DNA from: Gnetum montanum
Taxonomy: Eukaryota > Streptophyta > Gnetopsida > Gnetales > Gnetaceae
Direction of reading: 5' to 3'
NCBI GenBank assembly: GCA_015680685.1
Contig: MNCI01034648.1
Span: 1 to 42,582, forward strand
Length of the DNA: 42,582 nucleotides
In this document: one piece after another, positions 10,367 through 22,079 of the stretch
How positions within the stretch are numbered: the first letter of the stretch is position 1
Layout: every line of letters begins with the position of its first letter
Made by a program: the position numbers and the translations under genes
The notes under the pieces: model-generated
Told to the model about the DNA's origin: nothing
What the model saw: only the letters and a program-made list of their open reading frames with translations
Databases searched by the model: none

Positions 10367-12415
10367 ATGATACATCTTTTAGGAAGAAGTAATTGCAAAC
10401 AAGTCACATACAAATTCACAACCATGTCTCTCTCACAAGACTATGATAATGCAACAACTAGTAAGGAAATTCATTGGAGAATAAATAAATTATACAATGA
10501 TGAAGATGAAGTTTGGAGTACCCAATCTGATGTAGGGGTCTCCTATAAGTATAAGCACAAACAACATTGTATGAACTCACAATTGCATAATATACCTAGT
10601 GACGATGAACCCCTACTGGCCACTACAAGCCTAACAGAAATAAAAAAGGCTATTCGAATATCTCGTAGGCATCATAAGAAAAGCCGTCTACCCAGGCTTA
10701 ACTTAAACAAATTTCCTAAGTTTTCAGGAGGCTATGAATTAGATCAGCAACATCATTTACAAGCCTTTCATGATGCCTGTGTATGGAACAATCTTGATAA
10801 TGGATGGTAAAAAATTAAGCTCTTTCCTATGACACTTATTGGCCAAGAAAAAGTCTGGTACAGATTGTTAAAACCAAAATCAATTCGACATTGACCAACA
10901 ATGGTAGAACTCTTTAATGAAAGATATCAAACCTATGCGAGAGTGTCAACATTGAGGAGACAAATCCAAGAGTGAAAACAGGCACACCATGAACCCTTCT
11001 ACATGGCCTTAGAAAGATATTATGCATTGTTAAAAAATTTCCTAGGCCATGGGTTCTTCGAGGAAAGGCTAATGTACCATATCATAGATGGGCTCCGTAA
11101 TGAAACAAGGGAGACCCTAGGGATGTATGCCTGAGGTTAACTATATGAGCTAGAAACCCACCAACTCCAAGAGCTTATCAAGAGGGTATCAAAAGAAGAA
11201 GGAGAAATGGCTAAATGGGAGAATGCTGAAAAATCTCAATAGGCCCAAAACTTAACAAGGACCAATGATTATGAAGAGGAGAAATCAACTCACCGTAAGG
11301 AGGTGGATCCATCTTTGCCAATACTACAATCATTGGATGAAGTTGAGGCAAAGATCAATAAAATGATGGAATGGATGCATGAAAAATGTAGAGAATATGC
11401 CAATGCTATTAGAGGTAGAATTATGAAAACCCAAGAAATTGGAAAAAACACCTTTAGATGATCGAAAAGAAGGGTTGTAAAGAATAAGAACTTAACCGCC
11501 AATCATACATATCAATGTAACATTTTCCTATACAATCACCCCAAGGGCCAATGCCCAATCTTGGCACATTTATGGGAGCATTGGGGAAGAATGTTACATC
11601 CAGCGTTCATACAAAAATGATGTGTTCAATCACAGTGGCAAAGATCCCAATTGTGGGGGAGGCCACCCTCAAATTGGTCACACCATTCATATCATCCAAA
11701 CCCAAGCTCTTATCAGGTTTAGCATCTTGTTTCCCATACTAGGTCAACATCCTCTATCTCACCAGATTATTATTATTCTCCTCAATACTATCAACCTGTA
11801 TCCTCACCAATAGGACCACCACTTTGGTTACCTTGAACTTCTCCTCAATTTCAACATGCTCATCCTTCATCTCCTTCTACATCGTCACCAAGTGTTCCAG
11901 AAGGTTTTGCACCACAACATCAACCCACAAATGTTATTTGTGCTTCTATTATCAACAGCAGTGGGAATCCTCCACAAAATCATAGGTGTCCCTTCTTTAG
12001 ACATGACTATAGAAAGGGACACCATAGTTTAGAAACCATTGCATCCACCAACTTAGCACAAGTCCAACACTATGGTGCATCTTCCTCTTCAAATCCAACA
12101 CCTCATGTTACCTTATCAAGGCCATCACTGAATACTCAAACAACCATGGGGCCTAATGAATATTGCCACATGCGGAGACATGTTGATCTTTGCAAACCAT
12201 CTTACAGTTACAAGTACCATAGTGGGTCAACTCCTTATAAATTAACCACATCTTATAACTTCCCCCAATATGTCAAGTCTAATCAAATGTGCAAACCCCA
12301 ATGGGGTAAGTATGATTGGGTCCCAATACTTCCAACATGCAAGGATCCCAACTTTCCATTTATTAATTCTAGCCCTGCTCAACCAATTAGTTATGAGGGA
12401 TATCCTCCATTCTAA
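10367..12415 (+). pseudogene. Gag of element C
   Basis: A single frame of about 680 codons, interrupted by several in-frame stops, nearly all TAG/TAA/TGA replacing likely CAG/CAA/CGA. The first 147 residues are open. A basic stretch (RRHHKKSRLPRLNLNKFPKFSGGYE) leads into a retrotransposon-gag capsid domain at about residues 120-260: FPMTLIGQEKVWYRLL, ELFNERYQTYAR, FYMALERYYALL and HIIDGLRNETRETLG. A coiled, charged segment and a Pro/Ser/Tyr-rich linker follow. Near 11990 is a degenerate zinc-knuckle-like stretch (CPFFRHDYRKGH). It ends in EGYPPF and a stop. The start could be 10367 or a later ATG at 10424. No protease or polymerase follows, so this is the only recognisable replication protein of C. 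Confidence 0.85.
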
Positions 12416-13800
12416 CAAGCAGAATTAATAAATTTTTTTCCTTTACTTTAATTTTACAATTTTTATTTTTTAGTTTTTCATCTTTCAATTTATTGTTTTG
12501 TCTTTTTGTCTTTTTATGAGTAATCTCATCTACAAATAAAACACTCATATGACTCATTGGTTGAGGTTTTTTTCTATGCTATCAAGTCTTAGGTGACTAA
12601 TTATTTAAACAACCAACCCACAACATCCATCCACCCATTCTATTAATAAGAGGTTCTACCCTGGGTACAATGATATTCCTAATCATCAAAACTTAAAGTA
12701 ATCTTGTGTTCATTAATCCCATAGTGAAGAAGGATGGACTAAGTAGGAATGGCTAGGGTGTGACATCAAGGGGACTTTGGATTTTCTTTGGTAACATCTA
12801 TAGGAGTTATCATGTAGCTTGGTTGTACTAAGATACTTGTAGATCTAATGAAAAATGGGAGTGAGAGTAATCAAAAGGCACTCAATCAAGGAAAACCAAT
12901 GCTATTCTTGGAGGTCTCACTAGAAAGACATGCACCCATGCCTGAAGGTAGGTGGCTTCTTTGGATTAGGCATTCAAAAAGAAGAAGAAGAAAAAGAGAA
13001 GAGAAAAAAAAAAGTAAGAAGAGTATGCCAAAGTGGCCACACAAAAAGAAAAAGAAAAGATCAAGCTCAAAATGTTGGAAAGAAATTCTGAATCACTCCT
13101 CCCTTGAACAAAATGCTAAGTGATCATACACCTTGTTGTCATGGTACTCTTATGATTGTCCATCATGGGATGAAACAATGCAATGTCACTGATCAGAGGA
13201 ATGGACTTGGTTAATGACACATTAATCATGCCTTACATAGAGGATTCATTATGCCTTAGTCCAATTACCTCATGTCCCAATCTCTAGAATCCCTTCTACA
13301 ATTCATCTCATCTCACTATCCAGGAATTTGTGACTTGTGACTTGTATAGCATTGAATTTATACCTCATCACGATGGTATCTACATGTGTGTGTTTTGTCG
13401 CATCAGTGTAGATTACATTTAACCCTTCTAGTGCCTATGGACATTTTAAGGTGTGGTTATGCAAGGGCATTCTATGTTGGAACCTGCTTTGGGGAGGATC
13501 CACTTGCATGACTTTTGTAATTTGCACTCATCACACATTAGCCTCACATCATTTTACATCCTCTGAGTATTACATTACCAAAATTCTTCTTTCCCTTATC
13601 ATCCTTCCAATTCAAACATTCCTATGTACCAACACATATCCTTTTTTGTCATACTCTTGATGACTTCCATCGTTATCCTTTTTGTGCCTTCAGGCCTGAT
13701 CAATATTATCCTAGACCCTTTACATCGACTTCAAGTCCTTCATTTTTTGAATTAGGAATTTCAAAAAAAAATTATTAATTTTTTCTAAGTACTTCACTTT
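12416..13800 (+). other. Non-coding block of C shared with the 3' UTR of B
   Basis: No convincing gene. A lysine/arginine-rich open frame at 12848-13123 looks like a chance frame through A/G-rich sequence. Parts match B's 3' UTR: GAAAGACATG followed by ATGCCTRAAGGT (12925-12950 against about 38005-38030), GTGCCTATGGAC (about 13430 against 38410), and a CTTTGGGGAGGA block with CCACT (about 13490 against 38470). In B this block follows integrase; in C it directly follows gag, consistent with loss of all of pol in C. Confidence 0.6.
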
Positions 13801-13802
13801 AA

Positions 13803-13868
13803 ACAGGCCACAATATCATGGACGTGCTATCACGTACATGATATCATATCCCACAAAAACTATAAATA
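13803..13868 (+). promoter_or_regulatory. Internal U3-like promoter of the C cargo gene
   Basis: A cluster of ATATCATG, GCTATCACG and GATATCATATC words is followed by TATAAATA at 13861-13868 and a C-rich stretch. Spacing and word content resemble the U3 of the C and B LTRs (GATATC iterations, then TATAAATA). No TGATGA terminus is present, so it is not a full LTR. It lies about 550-600 bp upstream of the cargo frame and is a candidate promoter for it. Confidence 0.5.
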
Positions 13869-14399
13869 TGGCCCCCACCTCAACCCCCCACCCCCCTGCA
13901 TGAACATCAACATCATTTGCAACTGTTCATGTGGGGAAAGTTTTTCAAATTTCTTCTATGAATTGCAATTGCATACCTCTTTTTCCAACAACCATAACTC
14001 ACTCACTAGCACTGCAATTTTCATACCACTCAAACCTATCTGAACTTGGAATGTTTAGCTTAGTTGTGGGGAAGGGGTACACTTTGAATTGGGAACAAAT
14101 GTTTTGAAATTTGTCATCACCCAAAGGACACTATCAAGGGTAATTAATTATACAAAAATGATAAAACATGTGCCAAAAAAAATTCATCTCCTCACTTATT
14201 CCAGGAAATTAAAATTATGAAGCCACCTAATCAAAGTAGGTCAAATATTTAACCCTTTTGGGGACATTTTTACAAAAATTCCTAACTTTAAATTACATGA
14301 AATAAGAGACAAATTCATTAAGGCAAGAAGTAAGGTATAACTTAACTTTGGTAAGCAACCTTACTAATGATTGAAACCATGTGATTATAGATGGCCCCA

Positions 14400-16818
14400 A
14401 AGTGTAGACAATAAGAAGGACCCTCTCAAGGTGTTTCCAAGCAACCTAGGAGAGGCAGAGGACAAGCATCTCTCAAAAAATGTGTAGAGTAGGAGGTGCA
14501 ATCATTTAGCATTCATTAAGAGACTCCTACTACTGTACAATCGAGATAGGCAGAAGGAGGAGCTACTGTAGGACCCGAACAGGGACAACAACTCACATTG
14601 TCCTTGGAGTGTGTTTAGGCCATCTGTGAAAAGTCCATATCGGCTGCAGTGATCATGGAATTGAATTTCTAACCTTTCACAGAATTCACTCATGAGGTTG
14701 TTAGGGACCAACTCAAAGGGTCTTCATTATGGCCTATCCTCTCTGAAAGTGGTGCCTGGTACTTATGAGAAATGTACCAATTTTGACATAATAATGAAGA
14801 AGGCACCACAATCAACATTTCTAGTGTGCCTATAGATTTTTCTGCCGAGGCCATCTCGGAAGTGTTGAACCTTCCAAATATAGGGCCAAAAATTGCTCAC
14901 CTGTCCACTTGCTCTGATGCTGATAAACGAAGAGTTTTGTTGAATAGGGTGTACGGCAAAGAAGACAAGACATATGGAGAGTTGAAGCTAGAAGAAAGGA
15001 TATACTTAAAGATTGGCACTTATCACATCTTTAGCATGAGAGGATTAAAAATAATCTCAACCTATGTAGTAAGAGGTAGTGTGATCTTGATGGGAAAGGC
15101 TAATCCTAACCTTGCTCATCTATATCTCATGGAGATCTTGAGGTAGTTTGAAAAATGCAAGATAGGGAAGTTTACATTGCCTTTCCCTTGTTCCATTAGG
15201 AAGCTGTACAAATGCATTGGTATTTTGGGATACACTAATGATGTCCTCAAAAGAGCCTAGAATGCTTCATTCATTAAATTGCTAAAGCCACCAGCTCCAA
15301 GGAAAAGTGCTAGTGAGACACTGGAGCTAGAGCAAGAGCAAGAACAAATGGTGGGGCCCACTACAACTTAAACTGCAGAGCCTAGCCAACTTTCAAGCAT
15401 GAGGCCTAGTCAACAATAAGAAGCAGGGCCCAGTACAAGCCAGCAAGATCAACCACCGCCACAGCCATAGGATTATCGACTGTCGATGAGCCACCTCAAG
15501 GCCATCACTAAGATGATTAGTTAGGGATGTCATCATGATTCTAATCTCTTCCATGTCATCGATGATACTGTACGATCCACAATTTCCATTGATCATGCAT
15601 GGGGTAAGGTGTCCATCCAAATAGGAGGAGGGGAAACTCATTGATCACAATAGATTTCAGGGAATGCTTCATCTTTCCAAGTGCAATTGGAAATAAGTGA
15701 AGGGGCCACAGTAGTGGTCATGCAGCACCAGGATGCAATGAGAACCACAGAAGTGGTCATAGACCACATCAAAGAATCTTTCAACATCCCTGTTATGCCA
15801 TTGGTAAATTTCACAAGAGCATGAGATGCTCAAACTCTGGCCAGTCCCTCAATGACTCCTATGGAGCAAGAGGATGTCCTTGATCAATTGCTACAAATAG
15901 GACAAGTAATGATGTCCTAGTTTGACATTCCACAAGATGTCATGGTAGCACAATTAGGCCTCATCTTCACCAAAGGAAAGCTAGGCATGGTAGAGAAGTA
16001 GAGTTGACAAAACTACAAGAGAGGTTCGTCACCCTACAAGCTACATAGCAGGACCCATCTTAGCTTAATAAAATATTGGCAAACAATAAAAGAGTGGTAG
16101 AGGAGAAAGAGAAGGCCAACTGGGATGCCTCCAAGGCACAAGAGCAAACCTACACACATGCTAAGGCAATCAAAGCCTTACAGGAGGAGAATAAATAGCT
16201 TGCTTCTTCCAACCTTCAATTGACCACTGTGGAGAAATAGAAGAATATTCTTAAGAAAAAGTTTCAAAAATTATGAGAATAGTTGGTCAAGGTCAACCAA
16301 GACATGAACCATTTGGCCAAAGAGAATCAAACCCTCTCAATGGAGGAGATATGCGCAATCTGTCAGAAGATGGCCATTGAAATAAGTGCATGGTAAAATG
16401 AAGCCAAGTGGCATGAAAAGCTAAAGGAGCACTTCAGAGACCAAGTAGGAATGTACAAGCAAGTCATAGAAAAGGAGATCCATATGGCCAAGTCCCACAT
16501 CAATACTTCTAGTGCTCAACACACTAATTGGTGGGCCATATTGGACACATATGCATTTGTCCACCAGGCAGAACTTAAAAGCTGAAACCTACAGATTCAA
16601 GACCTCATAGAGTACATGGAATTGGAAAACCTGTGGTATGCCAATCTAGCCATGTTGATAGCAAGATGCCTGAGAATAGAGCTTGAGAAGCAAGTAGCTA
16701 CCACTTACGCCAAATATGAAGTAAAATTTACAAAGAAAATAAAATGTTGCAGAAGCTAGAAGTTACAAATTCTGAACTAGAGGTGGTTAAGACCAACTAC
16801 CAAGGCCAAAGAGATGTC
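14400..16818 (+). pseudogene. C cargo gene, 5' part: plant-transposon-protein-like coiled-coil protein
   Basis: A long, mostly single-frame coding region with many in-frame stops, mostly TAG. The N-terminus is low-complexity and basic (PRRGRGQASLKK near 14450). A globular part follows: PFTEFTHEVVRDQLKGSS, then SSVPIDFSAEAISEVLNLP (about 14820-14880), KTYGELKLEERIYLKIGTY and YVVRGSVILMGKANPNLAHLYL. The strand-helix-LP motif resembles the 'putative plant transposon protein' domain found beside plant LTR elements. A proline/glutamine-rich linker follows (15300-15460), then about 1 kb of heptad-like, Lys/Glu-rich coiled coil from 15990 to the break. Residues around 14860-15130 are the best preserved. 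The gene is interrupted by D and resumes at 35499. Function unknown. Confidence 0.65.
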
Positions 16819-16823
16819 ATAAC
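16819..16823. repeat. Target-site duplication of D, left (ATAAC)
   Basis: ATAAC precedes D's left LTR; ATAAT follows the right LTR (35494-35498), differing by one C/T transition. Keeping one copy restores the reading frame of the interrupted C cargo gene, which confirms the boundary. Confidence 0.88.
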
Positions 16824-18621
16824 TGTAGCGATCAAAAACGTCAGTGGTTGGAAACACTGAGAGATCATTGGGTGCATAGTTTTAACCTTGGATCCTTGTG
16901 AGGGCCGTGTTGGATGAAAAACAAAAATGGGATGCCTTGAACGGTCTGGTCGATCAGACAGGGACTTAGTCGGTGTTACTTAACCTTTCGTAAACGTTGT
17001 TTAAGCATGAAATATGTGAAATCTAACTAATGATTAATAATGCGATAATGAAGAAAACAATGCTAAAAAGTGATGATAGTATAAAAATAATAGAGTAACT
17101 AGGATGAGAAAATGCACCGCCACAAAGTCGCGGGTTCAATTCTCTTCTCTGCTTGAAAATGTATAACGAGTAGTACAATGCTAGAGGGGTACAGGGAGTC
17201 TAGGGATGACCGAAACTCTCAAAATGCTTCAACTATGTTTTTGATTACAAAATTAGGAGCCAACAGTACAAAGTGACAACAAGCGAAAGGCTAATGCCAA
17301 GTGCCAATGCTAAGAATGTCAACTGTTGTGAATTGCTAAAATGCTAACTAATGCCAACAATGCTTAATATTTCCAACCTCTTGAGTTTTTTTGCCAACCC
17401 TTTGAGCATTGCTCATCGAGGTATTTATAGGGCCAAGAACAAGTGAGAGATGCGATTTGGGTGCCACGTGTCCTGGACCTGCAAGATGCTAACATGTCCA
17501 TCATGCATGGACATGCAAAGCTGATTGATGAGCCTGCCACACTGCAATCATGTTGTCGAAACTAGAGATGCTGAAATCAAATATGCCAAAAATTCAGATG
17601 AGGAATGAGACACACTAAAGTAACGTAGCTACCTACTACGCTATGCTATGCTATGTAGCATAGCATGTCGGCATAACATAGCAGCCTACTATGCTATGCT
17701 ACGCTATGTAGCGTAGCACAAGATAGCCACCATTTTGAAAAGAAAACTTGCATTTAGAGTCAACTGCATCTATTAGAAGCTTCGGCGCACATCAAGTAAA
17801 CTTTGGAAATACTTTGCTTAGTTTGCATCTCTCCTACGCTATGCTACGCTAAGTAGCATAGCAGCAAGTCTTATCTGCGACTCGTGTTGAAGTTGTGAAC
17901 ACTTGTTTGAAGCTTTGACCATGCTAATCAGCTGCAACTTTTGCCTTTTGCAAAGAGGAGCCTCTGCACTTGCTGAACTTGCATTTGAAGCATTTCTTGC
18001 TACTCTTGCATTGTCTCTATGTTGTGCTACGCTATGTAGTGTAGCATAGCGTAGCAGTCAGCAGATCTTGCTTCTTTGATCAATCCACCACTTTCTAGTA
18101 AGAGACCTTGCTGAAGGACTTGAAGTCGAGCAAGGCAACTAGTTTTGAAGGCCAAAATGCTTGCCAAGTGCAATTGGAATTACTAGGTAAGCTATGCCTT
18201 TCTATTTTTCCTTTTGCTACATTGTGCTTGCATAGCGTAGAAATTTATCCTATAATAGTTTATACTTGATCACCTTAGCAACTATCTTCTAAGGCCTACT
18301 TTTCTACATAGCGTAGTGTAGCGTAGCAAAATTCTTCACTAGAAAACTTGTTGAACTATTTTTTGTAGCCTGAGCACTGCTAACAACCCCACACATCGCT
18401 TTTGAGTAGACTATCAACTAGGTGAATGGTCTAGGTGGGCAATCTGGAGAGTCTGTTGGGCCTGTCAATGCTGGAAGTAGAAAATTTGTTGAATTGGACA
18501 ATCTAAACTTACAGCATTCATTTCCTACCAAACTATTGTGACGCTGCACTTGTGGAAATCCCTTGCCTGAATTCCAAGACCCTAGTGAAGTAGGAGGATC
18601 TTGAAATTTTAGGATGTTTCA
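16824..18621 (-). repeat. 3' LTR of element D
   Basis: 1798 bp, paired with 33700-35493. On the minus strand it starts TGAAACATCC and ends CGCTACA. U3 (18621 down to about 17430) holds five palindromic GCTACGCTA/TAGCGTAGC clusters: 17637-17722, 17833-17866, 18020-18060, 18215-18245 and 18300-18330. TATTTATA at 17422-17429 (TATAAATA on the minus strand) is the likely TATA box. The terminal GATCAGACAGGGA and AACGTC words match the partner LTR. Confidence 0.92.
17422..17429 (-). promoter_or_regulatory. TATA box in the D 3' LTR
   Basis: TATAAATA on the minus strand, about 1.2 kb into the LTR and directly after the palindrome-rich U3. The partner copy is at 34290-34297 and is also intact. Confidence 0.6.
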
Positions 18622-18636
18622 TTGGCCCCTCTTTGT
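18622..18636 (-). other. Polypurine tract of D
   Basis: On the minus strand ACAAAGAGGGGCCAA sits immediately before the TGAAACATCC start of the 3' LTR. A purine-rich tract touching the LTR is the plus-strand DNA primer of LTR retrotransposons, and its position confirms D's orientation and boundary. Confidence 0.85.
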
Positions 18637-19966
18637 CAACATCTGGAGGACGGACCTAAGAGACGCTAACAAAGAATATGAAACACCACAAAAGGAAAGA
18701 TGCTAACATTGCTCTTCAGTAATTGCCAAGATGTTGCTTAGCTACTTGAGAGTGTTGGATTGGTTATGTGAGAAGAGATGAAGGATTGAACTAGGGGGAA
18801 GATGAGGTTCAATAAAATGGTAAAGATGAGGCTTAGCAAGGTCCCTCATCTGAATTCTTGTGAGGGAGTTGTTTGCATGGTCATCTTTGCTTTTGCTAAC
18901 CTTTGACCTCTCATCGAAATGCTTAGAGAGGGTTATTGCGAAACAACCAATGTGCCATTTTTTTTGCTTGAGCTTTTGCTATTTTATGCTTTTCTTTTAC
19001 TGTTTTTCCATTTACATTTGCAAAAACCTTGTCGTAGGATAGGTGTTTCTTTCCCAGGATGAGTTGCATTACATCCACATGGGACTTTAACTTGCCTATA
19101 GATGCTTCGCATGCGGTGAGTTGTGTTATGTGCATCATGGACTTTGGGGTTGAGCATATGGGAGGGCTTTACAAACATAAACAAAGATTCATAAGAGAAA
19201 GGTGTGATAGGGAGAATTATAGGTACAAGGAATGAGGTAAAGGAGGCTAAGGGGAAAGGTAGGATGTGCACTTCGAAGTAGCTAAGCTAATCAGGATGAC
19301 CACCTTGGAACGATGTAGTGTCCTACTACTGCGGCAAAACGTACCACTGACACGCGTCCTGCAAACATAACAAAGAGCAAACCAAAAGAAAAAATCATGA
19401 TGCAAAATTAAGGCAAAGGTCTTTTTGGCTTTGGAAATTTCTAGAGCAACTAATGTTGTTGCTGAGCCATGCAACATCCAAACTAGAAAGGCCAGTAGCG
19501 ATTGTCACAGCATCAACATGGAGAAGTTGGCATTGAGGTAGCTAGGAATTGTGGTGATGCGAGTGCTCAGGAATCCTCACCCAAGGCAAACATTATGCAA
19601 TTTAGCTATGAGATAATCTACCCAATAGCTGAACATCTTTTGGGCTTGGGCAACAATGGGGGCTGGAGGATAGCAATATTGTGGTTGACCCACAATACTG
19701 CTGGGACTCCAGCAATAGGCACTAACCAGGGAAGCTACTGCTAGGGAGATGAGCCATGGTAGCGATAGCTCTAGAGGGTCAGTAGGATGTTATACAACAT
19801 TTCCAAAGGATCAGCATGATGCCAGGGGCGATAGCGTTGCATATATTCCTGAGGGTTTTTTGTAGCATTATGAACTGCATTCGGGAACTGGAACGTCCCA
19901 CCCCGTGTTGGCGGTATACACACTCACTTGCTTGGTGAGTCATGGATGCACACTGGGGACATGCTA
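18637..19966. other. D 3' untranslated region, no recognisable gene
   Basis: 1.3 kb between the polypurine tract and the tandem repeats. Open frames on both strands (for example 18984-19271 minus, 19502-19744 plus) show no family motif and have biased composition. This fits the variable 3' UTR of Tat/Ogre elements. No promoter or structured element is evident. Confidence 0.5.
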
Positions 19967-20694
19967 CGAACCTAGTTTAAGGTCCTAGTAGACCATCTAA
20001 TGCACTAGTTTAAGGTCCCAGTAGACCATGGTGCACTAGTTTAAGATCTTAGCAGATCGTTGCACTAGTTTAATGTCGTAGTGGACAGTGGCTATGCTAG
20101 TTTAAGGTCCTAGCAGACCGCAGTGCTAGTTTAATGTCATAGCCAATGGTGGATCAGCAAGTTTAATGTCATAGAAAATGGTGGCTATGCTAGTTTAAGG
20201 TCCTAGCATACTATAGTGCTAGTTTAACATCATAGCAGATGGTGGATCAGCTAGTTCAATGACATAGAAGATGATGGCTATGCTAGTTTAAGGTCCTAGT
20301 AGACCACAATGCTAGTTTAATGTCATAGCAGATGGTGGATCAACCAGTTTAACGTCATAGTGGATAGTTTGTGCTAGTTTATAGTTATAGCAGACTGCCT
20401 TTGCCAGTTTTACATCGTAGCGGACGAGCTTTGTGCCAATTTTACATCGTAGCGGAGGAGCTTTGTGCCAATTTTACATCGTAGCGGAGGAGCTTTGTGC
20501 CAATTTTACATTGTAGCGGATGAGCTTTGTGCCGGTTTAACATCATAGCAGATATTCTATGCTAGTTTTACGTCGTAGCGGATGAGCTTTGTGCCAATTT
20601 GACATCACAGCGAACATTCTTTGTCAGTTTTACATCGTAGCAGATGATTTCTTACCTTTGCCAATTTTACGTCATAGCGGGCATTTTCTTAGCT
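19967..20694 (+). repeat. Tandem repeat tract in the D 3' UTR
   Basis: About 20 imperfect units of roughly 31-40 bp, each built on CTAGTTTAAGGTCCTAGCAGACC or its variants. Two subtypes occur: a left set (TAGTTTAAGGTC/TAGTTTAATGTC) and a right set with CCAATTTTACATCGTAGCGG. In the right set three units at 20427, 20459 and 20491 recur at exactly 32 bp. Known Tat/Ogre elements carry such arrays in their 3' UTR, and these can seed satellite DNA. Confidence 0.9.
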
Positions 20695-20699
20695 TTTTC

Positions 20700-21780
20700 A
20701 TGCATCAGATGTAGTATGGCTTGAGGCACGAATGGTCTACAGGATTTGTGAACTCATTTCCATCCATGTCTACTAGCTTGAAGGTCCCATTCCCAAAGGA
20801 TTTTATGACCATGAATGGACCTTCCTAGTTTGCTAAGAATTTTTTTGCATGTTCACGAACAACCTTGAGGATGAGGTCTCCCTTTTAGAATGATCATTGA
20901 TGTGGGTTTGCATGATGCTTCTACTGTTGCTTATTCTAATATTGCTCTATGCAACCAAGTGTCTATGCATGCTCCTCCTCTATTGAGTTGAGGTCAATGA
21001 TCCTCGACTCATTATTGTGGGCTTCACTTATAACGTTTGACAGGATCATTCAAAGTGAGGGTACTTGCAACTCAAGAGGTAACATTGCTTCAGATCCATA
21101 AATAAGACTAGAAGGTGTATTACTTGTTGTAGTTCTGCACATTGTCCTATAAGCCCACAGCACATAGAGAATTTGGTCATGTCATCACCTCTTTCTATTG
21201 TTAAGCATTTTCTTGAGCAAGTTGATGATGGACTTGTTCATAGCTTCTACTTGTCCATTTGCTTGCGGGTAGTATGGTGAGGAGAACAATTGCCTAATAC
21301 CAAGATTGCTACAAAAGGTTTTGGTTTCTGCACTACTAAACTGTGGCCCGTTGTTGCTCACAATACTCATGGGAAGCCCAAACCTTGTAATGATGTTGTC
21401 CAAAATGAAGTGGCAAACCTATTCGGATGTAGTTTTGCTCAGGGGAATGGCCTCCACCCACTTTGTAAAATATTCGGTTGCAATGATGATGAAGCGATGC
21501 CCTGCGAAAGACTTAGTTGTGATAGGTCCTATGATGTATAGTCCCCATAGCTAGAAAGGCCACATGATCTACGTTGGATGCAACTCTATAGGCGAAATGT
21601 GTATAAGATTTGCATATCTTTGGCACATATCACAAGTCTTGACTTTGGCTAGTCAATCGCGCTCCATGAGAAGCCAATAGTACCCTAGGCATATGATTTT
21701 CATAGCCATAGCCCTAGGTGCTATGTGTCCACCATACAATCCCTCGTGTACTTCATCAATAACTTTCTACGCTTGCTTCT
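20700..21780 (-). pseudogene. Integrase of element D
   Basis: The N-terminal zinc-binding region lies near 21780-21640 (HEGLYGGHIAPRAMAMKI, then CDMCQRYANL), preserving the Hx..H and CxxC pattern. The core follows: GPITTKSFAGHRFIIIATEYFTKWVEA, then the open piece 21403-21185 with ITRFGLPMSIVSNNGPQF and SSPYYPQANGQVEAMNK. The C-terminal domain runs down to about 20700 (TPYSLIYGSEAMLPLE, then EGPFMVIKSFGNGTFKLVD, ending NPVDHSCLKPYY). No chromodomain is seen, as expected for Tat. Only a few stops interrupt it. Confidence 0.88.
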
Positions 21781-22079
21781 CATTTACACATGCTAGCAAT
21801 ATCCTGTCAAAGGAGCATCTGCACAGGGTGTTGTCTCCCATGAGCACATATTGTCGAGCACGCTTGTGGATTGCATCTCTCTGGACATATGTCAATCCGC
21901 TTGGGGGTTTGCCATGTTGCAAATAGGTTTTAATGTTGGCATACCACTCCTAAGTATCTGCAGTAGTGACAGAGGCTACGTGTACCACTTGAGTGATAGG
22001 CTTTGTACACTCGGTAATCAAAGCTGGCAAACTTGCGAACAAGTGTGATGGTACATTTAATGCTATGGTGGTCAAGGCA

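Noticed and set aside
12848-13123. Lysine/arginine-rich 91-residue frame as a nuclear protein
   Set aside because: Lies in A/G-rich sequence, shares only non-coding words with B's 3' UTR, and has no conserved motif or frame in B.
13803-13960. A third, truncated LTR nested in C
   Set aside because: Only U3-like words and a TATA box match; no TGATGA end, no duplication and no R/U5 similarity was found, so it is kept only as a promoter-like element.
17637-17722. Palindromes as independent MITEs
   Set aside because: They lack duplications, sit at matching positions in both LTRs and differ in length, so they were part of D at insertion.
18984-19744. Frames in D's 3' UTR as an env-like gene
   Set aside because: No signal peptide, transmembrane pattern or coiled coil that would support an envelope-like protein; frames on both strands are short and overlap.
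19967-20694. CRISPR-like array
   Set aside because: Units are imperfect and contiguous with no unique spacers, and the setting is a plant retrotransposon 3' UTR.
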